From assembly GCA_030531025.1 (NCBI GenBank), contig JAUMTV010000002.1:1-64000 (forward strand): DNA of 64,000 bases. The letters run 5' to 3'. The position numbers were made by a program, and so were the translations under genes. The notes beneath the pieces are model-generated. The model was given only the letters and a program-made list of their open reading frames with translations. It was not told where the DNA came from and did not search any database. The stretch's first letter is position 1. Every line of letters begins with the position of its first letter. Positions 44,347 through 52,925 of the stretch are shown piece after piece. Source of the stretch: Turicibacter sp. GTDB taxonomy: Bacteria; Bacillota; Bacilli; MOL361; Turicibacteraceae.

Positions 44347-45735
44347 TTATTCCCCCTTTGCTCCACCAACAGTAATTTCTTTTACACGTAAGGCAGGTTG
44401 TCCTACATCAGTTGGGATTGAACCACTAGCAGCTCCACACATCCCTTGAGCACGGTCTAAGTTTTCTCCAACCATATCAATTTGATGTAAAATAGCTGGA
44501 CCATTTCCGATTAATGTCGCCCCACGTACCGGCTCGGTAATTTTTCCATTACGAATGATATAGCCTTCATTGACCGCAAAGTTAAAGTCACCTGTGGCAG
44601 GATTAACTGAACCACCACCCATACTTTTAGCATAAAGACCATATTCAGTATTAGCGATAATTTCTTCACGTGTGTTTGGACCTTCTGCAATAAAGGTATT
44701 AGTCATACGTGATGTTGGAGCAAAACGATAATTTTGACGACGTCCCGAACCTGTTGAAGCCATGTTCATACGACGACCATTTAATTTATCAATCATGTAA
44801 CTTTTTAAAATTCCGTTTTCAATTAAGACTTTACGCTGTGTTGGCGTTCCTTCATCGTCGACGTTTAATGATCCCCAAGCATTTGGAATCGTTCCATCAT
44901 CGATAGCCGTCACAATTGGATTTGCAATTTGTTCCCCTAATTTATTTGAGAAAACAGATAACCCTTTAGAGACTGAACTTGCTTCTAATCCATGACCACA
45001 AGCTTCATGGAAGATAACACCTCCAAAGCCGTTATCAATCACGACTGGCATCTTTCCACTTGGACATAGGTCAGCATTTAACATCGTTACTGCTTGTCTA
45101 GCAGCATCAGTAGCATAAAAGTTAAGATCTAAATTTTCAATAAACTCAAATCCTTGATGTGCACCCGGTCCATGTGAACCTGTCTGCATTTCTTGACCGT
45201 TTGAAGCAACTGCTCGAACAAAGAGGCGAGTGTAAACACGAGTGTCTTCCACTAATGTTCCTTCTGTATTAGCAATTAAAACATGTTGTTTTTTTTCAGA
45301 TAAACCAACCGCACTTTGACTAATCGATTCATGATAATTTTTAATTGCTTCGCTTACTTGACGCATTTTATCGATGCGTCGTGAAGCAGGTACATCGTTT
45401 AAGTCAGTTTGAATAATATGTTGATTAACAATATTATGGCGCGTTAAGTTAATGGGTTTTGTAATGACTTCACCAACAAGTGCAGACGCGATTTCACGTG
45501 CTGTTTTTAATAAATTTTCACGTGATGAATCATTTGTATAACCATAAACAGAATTTGTACCTTGGAATAATCGAATCCCAACACCGTAATCTTGTCCACG
45601 ATTGGCTTTATCGACTTTACCACCAATCATATCGATCGATTGTGATTCTGTTTGTTCAACATAGATTTCAGCAAAGTCTGCACCGAGTGACATAGCTTCA
45701 TCTAAAACATCTTTAATCAAGACTTCTGATAGCAT
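44347..45735 (-). CDS. tldD: TldD metalloprotease
   Basis: A 462-residue TldD, the zinc-bearing subunit of TldD/TldE. Zinc motif HEACGH at His243-Glu244-His248 in GGVIFHEACGHGLEASSVSKG. C-terminal GGGSVNPATGDFNFAVNEGYIIRNGKI is typical. It degrades small or unfolded peptides and matures some modified peptides in other bacteria; no peptide precursor is visible here. Start ATG 45735 after GAAGGGGG; the longer frame from 45759 has no SD. Confidence 0.92.
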   Translation of the reverse strand: MLSEVLIKDVLDEAMSLGADFAEIYVEQTESQSIDMIGGKVDKANRGQDYGVGIRLFQGTNSVYGYTNDSSRENLLKTAREIASALVGEVITKPINLTRHNIVNQHIIQTDLNDVPASRRIDKMRQVSEAIKNYHESISQSAVGLSEKKQHVLIANTEGTLVEDTRVYTRLFVRAVASNGQEMQTGSHGPGAHQGFEFIENLDLNFYATDAARQAVTMLNADLCPSGKMPVVIDNGFGGVIFHEACGHGLEASSVSKGLSVFSNKLGEQIANPIVTAIDDGTIPNAWGSLNVDDEGTPTQRKVLIENGILKSYMIDKLNGRRMNMASTGSGRRQNYRFAPTSRMTNTFIAEGPNTREEIIANTEYGLYAKSMGGGSVNPATGDFNFAVNEGYIIRNGKITEPVRGATLIGNGPAILHQIDMVGENLDRAQGMCGAASGSIPTDVGQPALRVKEITVGGAKGE

Positions 45736-45899
45736 AGGTTTAATTCCCCCTTCATTCATTTTGAAGATATTATACCATATTCTTTTTAAAGAATCGGAAT
45801 AGGGTGGAATAAAAGGAAAAAATTTCTAAACCATAAAGGTAATACTTTTCAATAGATGGCAAATGATATAGTTATCTAGATATAAAAAAAGGTGATTAT

Positions 45900-46394
45900 A
45901 TGAAACGATTAGCGAAATTAATTTGTTTTTTAATTTTACTAGTACAGATGCAATTCATTTCGATTCAAGCGGAAAGTTATCCTGGCGCGATTAGTTATAT
46001 TAAAGTAACGGCTTTTAATCATTCTCATCCAAGTGAACGATTATCCAATGTAGTCATAGGGGTTTATAACAGTGATGAAGAGCAAGTCGGAACTTATCGA
46101 ACAAATGCTGAAGGAGAAGTATTAATTGAGGTCATTCCAGATATTTTAAATTTAAAAGTAATTGAGACTAGGGAGGGTTTTGATGTCATTGATGAATATA
46201 AAGTAATAACCATTGATACAACGACTGTTGATTTATATGAAGTTAACCTTCCACATAAGGCAGTCGGAAGTACAAAGGGACATACTTTACCAATAACAGG
46301 ATTTTCTCCCTTACCTTTAATGGGGGGAGTAGGGTTAACTTTATCATGTATTGGGGTTATTATTGTACGCCGTTTAAATCATGAAGAAAATTAG
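45900..46394 (+). CDS. LPXTG-type cell-wall anchored protein with SpaA-like domain
   Basis: A 164-residue exported protein. Signal peptide (1-24, ending SIQA), a single prealbumin/SpaA-like beta domain (LSNVVIGVYNSDEEQVGTY RTNAEGEV), then sorting signal L130-PITG134, a hydrophobic segment and the basic tail RRLNHEEN. The next gene encodes a sortase and overlaps it by 14 bases, so substrate and enzyme are translationally coupled. Likely a small surface protein or pilin-like subunit; binding partner unknown. SD AAAGGTGAT. Confidence 0.85.
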   Translation: MKRLAKLICFLILLVQMQFISIQAESYPGAISYIKVTAFNHSHPSERLSNVVIGVYNSDEEQVGTYRTNAEGEVLIEVIPDILNLKVIETREGFDVIDEYKVITIDTTTVDLYEVNLPHKAVGSTKGHTLPITGFSPLPLMGGVGLTLSCIGVIIVRRLNHEEN

Positions 46395-46956
46395 TTCGAT
46401 TCTAATAAAGTGCATCTTTTTAATTTCTTTAGCGTTCTTCTTTTTTCCTCAGTTACGATTAGTTAAATTGACTGTGAATCAATATTATCTTCAACAATGG
46501 CAATTACTTGAAGGATTTATTCACTTTCAGGAGCAAGAACGAGTGATTAGTGGAATTCATCCAATTCAAGCAATTGGTGATGTTGTTGCTCGGATTGAGT
46601 TTTTAGATCATTCATTAGTCATACTTGAAGGTATTGAAGATAAACAGTTAGAGCAGGGATTAGGGCATGACCCGATTTCATCTTTACCTGGAAGCATAGG
46701 GAATTGTTTAATCTATGGACATCGTGAACAATATTTATGGCCATTAAAAGATTTAAAAGTGGGTGATCAACTTACGATTCACAGTGTCAGTGGTGTGTTT
46801 CATTATACGGTCGATAATATTTCAATTCGGTATCCTAATGATCCGTTTATATTTGAATCAGATGATGAATCTGTTTTAACACTTGTTACTTGCTATCCTT
46901 TTATATATTTCGGTCCAACTAAAGAACGTTATGTCGTTAAAGCTACTTTAAACTAA
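46381..46956 (+). CDS. Class D sortase
   Basis: A 191-residue transpeptidase with an N-terminal membrane anchor (about 7-24). Catalytic His114 (YGHRE), Cys171 in TLVTC and Arg183 (KERYVV); TLVTCYP and the following aromatic stretch point to class D. It would cleave the LPITG signal of the preceding protein and attach it to peptidoglycan. The ATG lies inside the upstream gene, so translation is probably coupled; no separate SD is evident. Confidence 0.87.
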   Translation: MKKISSILIKCIFLISLAFFFFPQLRLVKLTVNQYYLQQWQLLEGFIHFQEQERVISGIHPIQAIGDVVARIEFLDHSLVILEGIEDKQLEQGLGHDPISSLPGSIGNCLIYGHREQYLWPLKDLKVGDQLTIHSVSGVFHYTVDNISIRYPNDPFIFESDDESVLTLVTCYPFIYFGPTKERYVVKATLN

Positions 46957-46985
46957 AGTTTAACCAAATGGTTAGACTTTTTTTA
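46955..46985 (+). terminator. Terminator after sortase gene
   Basis: Stem AGTTTAACC/GGTTAGACT with AAAT loop and TTTTTTT. Confidence 0.82.
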
Positions 46986-47049
46986 GTTATAAAAAGAAGC
47001 GAAAAAATTAAACAATCTAAATATAGTTATAAAAATAAAATTAAAGTCA

Positions 47050-47058
47050 TGTTATACT
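47050..47058 (+). promoter_or_regulatory. Extended -10 of the iron-regulated ABC operon
   Basis: TG-T-TATACT, located 17 bases before the Fur box; the -35 region is weak. Confidence 0.55.
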
Positions 47059-47075
47059 TATAAATGAATAAAAAA

Positions 47076-47090
47076 TGATAATCATTATCA
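47076..47090 (+). promoter_or_regulatory. Fur box upstream of the ABC transporter pair
   Basis: TGATAATCATTATCA is a perfect 7-1-7 Fur-type palindrome between the -10 element and the SD, positioned to block transcription when iron is sufficient. Confidence 0.85.
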
Positions 47091-47130
47091 AAGAGAGTGT
47101 TTGTAATAAAGAAACGGAGTTGGAATATAT

Positions 47131-48927
47131 ATGATGATTAATAAGAGACTCATTGCAATTTGTGATGAATCTAAGAAGTATATGGGATTAACCATCTTAT
47201 GTAGTTGGATTGGAATTATATGTAATATCATTATTGTTTTATTAATTGGACAATTAATTAATGTGATGGTAGCAGGACAAACATTAAATTTAAGTACAGA
47301 GTCGTTATGGCAGGCGATATCAGATTATGCTTTGACCAAACATCTGTCATTAGCAACAGGTGTGATTATTGTTATCCTTGCACTTATTGTAAAATTAGTT
47401 AGCCATCATTTTTATGGTATCTTTTCATATAAGTCATCAGCAAATGCACGTACGACATTACGCCGATTAGTTTATGAGAAGTTATTACGTTTAGGAATGG
47501 ATTATCAAAAAACTGAGAAAACATCTGGAGTGGTGCAGTTATCAATTGAGGGAGTTGAGCAGTTAGAGATTTATTTCGGGAAGTATATTCCTCAGTTTTT
47601 CTATTCATTATTAGCGCCATTAACACTATTTGTCGTCATTTCATTTATTTCATGGCAAGCTGCTTTAGTTTTCATGCTATGTGTTCCTTTAATTCCATTA
47701 TCAATTATTGCCATTATGAAAGTGGCAAAGCGTATCTTAAAAGAATATTGGAATAATTATGCGAATTTAGGAGATACATTCTTAGAAAATTTACAAGGTT
47801 TAACGACGTTAAAAGTATTTGGACAAGATGATCGAAAGCATATTGAGATGAATGAAGAGGCAGAAAACTTCCGTCGTATTACGATGAAAGTCTTAAGTAT
47901 GCAATTAAACTCAATTAATATTATGGATTTAATTGCTTTTGGTGGATCAGCGATTGGGACCATTGTTGCCTTATATCAATTTAAAGCAGGAAACCTTCAA
48001 GTTGGAGATTTAATCGTTATTATTTTATTATCATCAGAGTTTTTCATCCCGCTTCGATTGTTAGGATCATATTTCCATATCGCCATGAATGGAATGGCAG
48101 CTTCTGATCGTATATTCGCTTTATTAGATACAGAAGAAGAAGTCATAGAAGCACCGCAGCTTATTCCATCTAACGAAAAATTAGAGATTAACGTTAAAAA
48201 TGTTGATTTTAGTTATGATGGTGAGCGTCAAGTTTTAAAAGATATTTCATTTGACTTAACACCAGGTGGTTTAACAGCGATTGTTGGAGAAAGTGGAAGT
48301 GGAAAAAGTACGATGGCAACGTTATTGTTAGCTCAAAAGAAAGTGTGTGAAGGTGAGATTATCATTAACGGCGTTAGTCTAAACGATATTGAAGCACAAG
48401 AGCTTTATCGACATGTTTCATTAGTTTCTGCTCATAGCCATATTTTTAAAGGAACCATTCGTGATAACTTATTAATGGCCAAGCCAGATGCAACGAATGA
48501 AGAAATTGAAGCAGCTTTAAAAACAGCACGTTTATATGACTTCATTGTTTCATTGCCAGAAGGGTTAGAAACAGAAGTATCTGAAAATGGAAGCTCATTA
48601 TCAGGTGGACAAAAACAACGTTTAGCTTTAGCACGTGTTATTCTAGCGAATCGTCAAGCCATTATTTTTGATGAAGCAACATCAAACATTGATGTTGAAA
48701 GTGAAGAAGCAATTTGGGATGCAATCTATGATTTATCTGAAACAAAAACGATCATGGTTATTTCTCACCGTTTAGCTAGTGTCAAACGCGCGAAAATGAT
48801 TCATGTTTTCAGATTAGGAGAGTTAGTAGAGTCTGGAACACATGAAGTGTTAATGAATTTAAATGGTGTTTATGCAAACATGGTATCAGAACAACAGCAA
48901 TTAGAGAGCATCAGAGAGGTGAAATAA
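47131..48927 (+). CDS. CydD-like ABC exporter-type transporter, subunit 1 (Fur-box regulated)
   Basis: A 598-residue half-transporter: six helices (1-310) and an ATPase domain with Walker A GESGSGKST (about 388-396), signature LSGGQ and Walker B AIIFDEATS. It forms a pair with the next gene, overlapping by one base. Overall resembles the CydDC/IrtAB type of heterodimeric exporters. The perfect Fur box in front argues for iron, siderophore or haem handling rather than general drug export (inference). Either of two ATGs (47131, 47134) may be used. Confidence 0.85.
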   Translation: MMINKRLIAICDESKKYMGLTILCSWIGIICNIIIVLLIGQLINVMVAGQTLNLSTESLWQAISDYALTKHLSLATGVIIVILALIVKLVSHHFYGIFSYKSSANARTTLRRLVYEKLLRLGMDYQKTEKTSGVVQLSIEGVEQLEIYFGKYIPQFFYSLLAPLTLFVVISFISWQAALVFMLCVPLIPLSIIAIMKVAKRILKEYWNNYANLGDTFLENLQGLTTLKVFGQDDRKHIEMNEEAENFRRITMKVLSMQLNSINIMDLIAFGGSAIGTIVALYQFKAGNLQVGDLIVIILLSSEFFIPLRLLGSYFHIAMNGMAASDRIFALLDTEEEVIEAPQLIPSNEKLEINVKNVDFSYDGERQVLKDISFDLTPGGLTAIVGESGSGKSTMATLLLAQKKVCEGEIIINGVSLNDIEAQELYRHVSLVSAHSHIFKGTIRDNLLMAKPDATNEEIEAALKTARLYDFIVSLPEGLETEVSENGSSLSGGQKQRLALARVILANRQAIIFDEATSNIDVESEEAIWDAIYDLSETKTIMVISHRLASVKRAKMIHVFRLGELVESGTHEVLMNLNGVYANMVSEQQQLESIREVK

Positions 48928-50600
48928 TGCAACGTCAATCTGGATTTAATATAATGAAGCGATTAATCTTAGAATTAAAACCATTAATTTTTGTGATGCT
49001 AATCACTATTACAATGGGAGTTTTAGGGTTCTTAGCGGCGATTGCTATCGCAAGTTTCGCTGCTGTTGCTCTTGGAACCATCGTTGAAGGACCAACGATT
49101 GTCACATTCCAAGCAGCGATTATTATTATGATTGTTAGTGCAGTAAGCCGTGGATTGTTACGTTATGCGGAACAATTATCAGGACATTACATTGCATTTA
49201 AAATTTTATATCTTTTACGTGATAAGATCTTTACTAAACTTCGTACATTAGCACCTGCTAAATTAGAAGGTAAAGATAAAGGGAATTTAATTTCGTTAAT
49301 TACATCAGACATTGAATTATTAGAAGTTTTTTATGCGCATACGATTGCACCGATTGCCATTGCTTTATTAACGAATAGTATCATTTCAATTATTTTATAT
49401 CTCATTCATCCAGCCTATGGCGTTGTCTCAGCAGCATACTTTATTTTAGTTGGTGTTGTTGTTCCATATCTATCATCGATGCTAGTAAAAACAGCCGGTA
49501 TAAATTATCGTCAAGCCTTCGCTAACAGTAACCAGTATATCTTAGATTCATTACGTGGATTAAAAGAAATCCTATTATTTAATCAAGGTGAAGATCGTCT
49601 AAAAGCATTAAATGAACAATCAAATCAACTGAATCAAAGTGTCCGTAAAATTAAAGATCATGAAGGATTTGTTATAGGATTAACGGGTGTCATTATCACA
49701 TCTGCGATGTTAGTCTTTGTTGGAATGGGATTTTATTTCTATACAACAGGACAACTTAGTTTAACATTAGTCTTAGTTGCCTTAGTTATTATTTCTTCTT
49801 CATTTGGGCCAGTTGTTGCGTTAAGTAACTTATCTAATACACTAGCTCATACCTTTGCATGTGCTCAGCGTTTATTTAATCTATTAGATGAGGAACCGCA
49901 AGTATTAGAAGTAGCAGGTGAAGCTCCACTTGAAATGAATAAATTAAGCTTCTCAGATGTGACATTTACTTATCCAAATGGACAAACTCCAATTTTTAAC
50001 CAAGCTTCTGTTAACATTAAAAAAGGGGATAAGTTAGCTATAATTGGACCAAGTGGAGTTGGAAAGAGTACGTTTATCAAACTGTTAATGCGTTATTTTG
50101 ATGTTCAAAAAGGGCGTGTTGAGATTGATGGGACAAATATTTCAAGTATTCCAACGACATCTCTTCGTACAAAGCAAACTTTAGTTAGTCAAGAAACTTA
50201 TCTGTTTAATGACACGATTGTCAATAATATTAAAATTGGAAAAGCTGATGCCACGTTAGAAGAAGTAATTGAAGCAGCTAAAAAAGCCTCAATACATGAG
50301 TTTATCGAAACATTACCAAATGGTTATGAGACAAAAGTCGGAGAATTAGGTGGTATGGTATCATCCGGTGAAAAACAACGTTTAGGATTAGCGCGTGCTT
50401 TTTTACATAATGGTGATGTGTTAATTTTAGATGAACCGACAAGTAATTTAGATGCATTAAATGAAGGATCTATTTTAAAATCGATTAATGACTATAACAA
50501 TGATAAGACAATTGTTATGATTTCACACCGTAAGTCAACGACAGCGATTTGTGATCAAGTGTATAAACTTGAAAATCAAAAATTAGTATTACAAAAATAA
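48927..50600 (+). CDS. CydC-like ABC exporter-type transporter, subunit 2
   Basis: A 557-residue half-transporter: six membrane helices, Walker A GPSGVGKST (about 370-378), a degenerate signature SSGEKQR where LSGGQ is expected, and Walker B VLILDEPTSNLD. Heterodimer partner of the preceding protein. One-base stop/start overlap (TAATG) shows coupling. Co-regulated by iron through the upstream Fur box (inference). Confidence 0.85.
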   Translation: MQRQSGFNIMKRLILELKPLIFVMLITITMGVLGFLAAIAIASFAAVALGTIVEGPTIVTFQAAIIIMIVSAVSRGLLRYAEQLSGHYIAFKILYLLRDKIFTKLRTLAPAKLEGKDKGNLISLITSDIELLEVFYAHTIAPIAIALLTNSIISIILYLIHPAYGVVSAAYFILVGVVVPYLSSMLVKTAGINYRQAFANSNQYILDSLRGLKEILLFNQGEDRLKALNEQSNQLNQSVRKIKDHEGFVIGLTGVIITSAMLVFVGMGFYFYTTGQLSLTLVLVALVIISSSFGPVVALSNLSNTLAHTFACAQRLFNLLDEEPQVLEVAGEAPLEMNKLSFSDVTFTYPNGQTPIFNQASVNIKKGDKLAIIGPSGVGKSTFIKLLMRYFDVQKGRVEIDGTNISSIPTTSLRTKQTLVSQETYLFNDTIVNNIKIGKADATLEEVIEAAKKASIHEFIETLPNGYETKVGELGGMVSSGEKQRLGLARAFLHNGDVLILDEPTSNLDALNEGSILKSINDYNNDKTIVMISHRKSTTAICDQVYKLENQKLVLQK

Positions 50601-50603
50601 AAT

Positions 50604-50639
50604 GAGAGGATTAGGCTCTCCTAATCCTCTTTCTTTTCA
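50604..50639 (+). terminator. Terminator after the ABC pair
   Basis: Stem AGAGGATTAGG/CCTAATCCTCT with CTCT loop followed by TTCTTTT. Confidence 0.82.
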
Positions 50640-50648
50640 GATATATAA

Positions 50649-50663
50649 TGATAATGATTATCG
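50649..50663 (+). promoter_or_regulatory. Second Fur box, before the YgbA-like gene
   Basis: TGATAATGATTATCG is a 7-1-7 Fur-type palindrome with one end mismatch, 18 bases before the start codon and close to the SD. Because the terminator at 50604-50639 precedes it, the next genes may have their own iron-controlled promoter. Confidence 0.75.
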
Positions 50664-50680
50664 TTGATAGGAGGCTTGCC

Positions 50681-50983
50681 ATGAAAACCGGAAGGATAGA
50701 GCGTGAAAAACGCGTCATTAAGTTAATGGTTGAATTATACTGTCATAAAAAACATCAACACAAATCAAAAGGATTATGCGAAGAGTGTCAAGAGTTACTA
50801 GATTATGCTCATAAACGTTTAAGCTTTTGTAAATTTGGGGATGAAAAAACAACGTGTCAAAAATGTCCGATTCATTGTTATAAAAAAGATATGAAGCAAA
50901 AAGTTAAAGAGGTCATGAGATTTTCTGGCCCACGGGTTTTAATTTATTCACCGATTGAGTTTTTCCGTCACATGTTTGATTAA
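50681..50983 (+). CDS. YgbA-like (nitrous oxide-stimulated promoter family) cysteine-rich protein
   Basis: A 100-residue protein of the YgbA_NO family. The Cys pattern is complete: ELYCHKKH, GLCEECQELLDYAHKRL, FCKFGDEKTTCQKCPIHCYKK, then VMRFSGPRVL. Eight or more Cys/His could bind an Fe-S cluster or zinc. E. coli ygbA is induced by nitric oxide through NsrR and helps recovery under iron limitation, which fits the Fur box here. ATG 50681 follows AGGAGG; upstream in-frame ATGs are inside the Fur box and have no SD. Confidence 0.87.
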   Translation: MKTGRIEREKRVIKLMVELYCHKKHQHKSKGLCEECQELLDYAHKRLSFCKFGDEKTTCQKCPIHCYKKDMKQKVKEVMRFSGPRVLIYSPIEFFRHMFD

Positions 50984-51001
50984 GAAAGGGAGAGTGTGAA
51001 A

Positions 51002-51409
51002 ATGAAAAAAATAACAAAAATGTTATTAGTATTGTGTGGATTAATTTGTGTAGGATTGGGGGTATTAGGAGTTATTCTTCCTATCTTACCGACAACACCA
51101 TTTTTATTATTAGCTTCAGTTTGTTTCGTAAAAGGGTCTGATCGATTTGATCGTTGGTTTAAATCAACGAAGCTATATAAAAAGCATTTAGAAAACTTTG
51201 TTCAAAACCGTCAAATGACGTTAAAACAAAAGTGGACGATTTTATTAACAGCGGATGTGATGCTTTGCTTTCCATTCTTTCTTGTTGATAATTTACATAT
51301 GAGAATTTTCTTAGTACTGTTAGTGATTGCAAAGTTTTATTACTTTATGTTTAGAATTGAGACAGTACCTGCATCAGCCGTAACGAAAAAAGAAAAAGGT
51401 TTAAATTAA
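51002..51409 (+). CDS. DUF454 (YbaN-like) membrane protein
   Basis: A 135-residue inner-membrane protein of the DUF454/YbaN family. Helices at about 5-45 (GLICVGLGVLGVILPILPTTPFLLLASVCF, with the diagnostic PTTPFLLL) and 82-118; between them the SxRFxRWFxxxxLYKxHL-like segment. Function unknown, although some members lie next to haem or iron uptake genes. ATG 51002 (SD AAAGGGAG) is favoured over GTG 50996. In the same transcript as the YgbA-like gene. Confidence 0.85.
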   Translation: MKKITKMLLVLCGLICVGLGVLGVILPILPTTPFLLLASVCFVKGSDRFDRWFKSTKLYKKHLENFVQNRQMTLKQKWTILLTADVMLCFPFFLVDNLHMRIFLVLLVIAKFYYFMFRIETVPASAVTKKEKGLN

Positions 51410-51421
51410 GGAGGCGTTATT

Positions 51422-51733
51422 TTGTTATCGCATGGATGTTTTTTTGCAGCTTTATTAGTTTATTATATTCCGAAAGCGTTCGGGAAGAAGACTAAATTAA
51501 CAGTTAACTTACATATCATCTTAGGGAGTTTAGCAGTCATCGGAATGTTATATGAGACTGCTATGAAAATTGGAACTGAAAGTTTTCTTAAGTATGCTGG
51601 GTTTTCATGTGTGATGTTAGCCATTGCAGGAACAGGTTATTTAATCACAAAGAATGGGAGATCTAGTGTTAAGTGGCATATTCTTGCGACAATCTCATTT
51701 TTTACCTATCTGATGATGATTATTGTGTTATAA
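51422..51733 (+). CDS. Small four-helix membrane protein of unknown family
   Basis: A 103-residue protein with four probable helices (about 5-20, 28-45, 56-74, 84-103). His residues sit at or near helix ends (His4, His31, His86), as in small haem-binding membrane proteins such as cytochrome b561-like domains; this resemblance is speculative. TTG start 51422 with AAGGAGG seven bases upstream, 12 bases after the DUF454 gene. Context makes it the third gene of a Fur-box unit. Confidence 0.72.
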   Translation: MLSHGCFFAALLVYYIPKAFGKKTKLTVNLHIILGSLAVIGMLYETAMKIGTESFLKYAGFSCVMLAIAGTGYLITKNGRSSVKWHILATISFFTYLMMIIVL

Positions 51734-51771
51734 AAAACTAGAAATTGATTATACACTATAATAAAGAAAAT

Positions 51772-51812
51772 AAAAGCTATCATAATTATTGAATTATGAT
51801 AGCTTTTTTTGT
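51772..51812 (+). terminator. Terminator of the iron-regulated group
   Basis: Perfect 16-bp stem AAAAGCTATCATAATT/AATTATGATAGCTTTT with ATTG loop and T run. The remaining 51813-52083 shows only a small ATCGCT/AGCGAT hairpin and no gene. Confidence 0.92.
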
Positions 51813-52083
51813 TTGAAATTAGAAAGGTTTATCCTAGTACCTTATATGGTTTTAGTAAGTCATTGTAAAGTTTGAATGAGTCAAACGTATCTATTGCTTT
51901 TAAAAGGATATCGCTGTTAATAAGCGATAGAAATAGATATAATAATAAAGAAGAGTTATCAAATCAGTAGAAAACAAATGGAAAAAATAAACACTTTAAA
52001 TTGAGATAGAAATTTGTATGATAGAGAGTAGACGATAAAAAATAGAGATGAATAAAGATCAAATAAATAAGAAGGAGTCAGAT

Positions 52084-52776
52084 ATGGGAGCTGTGAGTAG
52101 TGAAGTCATTCGAAAATTAAATATATTTACTAATGCTAAAGAGGAAACAATTGAGCAATTAGTTAAATATGCAAAAGTGAATCAATATAAAAAGGGGAGC
52201 TATATTTTCCGTGATAAAGAGATCGTTGATCAAATCTATATTGTTTTACATGGAAAAGTATCCATATCTAAATTAGGAGAATCTGGAGAAGGTCGGGTTA
52301 TTTTTATTTTAGATCAAGGACAAATCTTAAATGATCATTTGAAAAATCAATTGCCAAGTGCCATTGATTGTATCTGTTTTGAAAAATGTGAAATTTTAAG
52401 TTATCCAAGAGAATGGTTTTTATCGATGATGGAGCAAGATTTTGAATTAACGAAATCTGTTTTAGATCAGTTTTGTTCGAAGTTAAGAAGAACATACAGA
52501 CAACTAAAAAATGCTCCAACAAATATTGCAATGGAACGAAAATTAGCAGCTAAAATCTATCGACTGTATCATGATTATGGCGTTAAAGTAGAAGATGGCT
52601 ATCTTATTGACTTACCGTTAACGGTCTCATATCTCTCACAATTGTTAGGTGCACAACGAGAAACTGTTTCTCGTGCATTTAAAAAATTAGTAGAGGCGGA
52701 TTTAGTACAATATGAAAATAAGAAAATTAAGATTAAATCACCTGAAGCTCTAGGCAACTACCATAAAAATAAATAA
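52084..52776 (+). CDS. Crp/Fnr family regulator with four-cysteine motif
   Basis: A 230-residue Crp/Fnr regulator: N-terminal cyclic-nucleotide-like beta-roll (about 15-115), a dimer helix, and a C-terminal HTH with recognition helix RETVSRAFKKL (about 192-202), close to the RETVGR of E. coli CRP. Cys96-x-Cys98-x3-Cys102 plus Cys131 could form an iron-sulfur or redox switch. ATG 52084 has AAGGAG seven bases upstream; ATG 52048 lacks a good SD. It sits directly upstream of asrABC and probably controls it through TGTGA-type sites. Confidence 0.88.
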   Translation: MGAVSSEVIRKLNIFTNAKEETIEQLVKYAKVNQYKKGSYIFRDKEIVDQIYIVLHGKVSISKLGESGEGRVIFILDQGQILNDHLKNQLPSAIDCICFEKCEILSYPREWFLSMMEQDFELTKSVLDQFCSKLRRTYRQLKNAPTNIAMERKLAAKIYRLYHDYGVKVEDGYLIDLPLTVSYLSQLLGAQRETVSRAFKKLVEADLVQYENKKIKIKSPEALGNYHKNK

Positions 52777-52810
52777 ATTAGCATATTATTTGACAAAATC
52801 CGACTTTTCA

Positions 52811-52826
52811 TGTGTATTTTTGCACA
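52811..52826 (+). promoter_or_regulatory. Secondary CRP/FNR-like site
   Basis: TGTGTATTTTTGCACA, an imperfect TGTGA-N6-TCACA palindrome centred 29 bases upstream of the main site. Confidence 0.5.
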
Positions 52827-52839
52827 AAAACTATAAATG

Positions 52840-52855
52840 TGTGATTTTTATCACA
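52840..52855 (+). promoter_or_regulatory. Perfect CRP-type operator of the asr operon
   Basis: TGTGATTTTTATCACA matches TGTGA-N6-TCACA exactly. With -10 TACAAT at 52877-52882 and a start near 52889, the site is centred at about -41.5, the class II activator position. Confidence 0.82.
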
Positions 52856-52876
52856 GAAATAAATTGTGAAATAGAG

Positions 52877-52882
52877 TACAAT
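52877..52882 (+). promoter_or_regulatory. -10 element of the asrA promoter
   Basis: TACAAT with no recognisable -35, as expected for an activator-dependent promoter. Confidence 0.6.
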
Positions 52883-52925
52883 GACCTCGTTATAGTGAAG
52901 AACTGAAGAAATGAGGTCTTTTATT

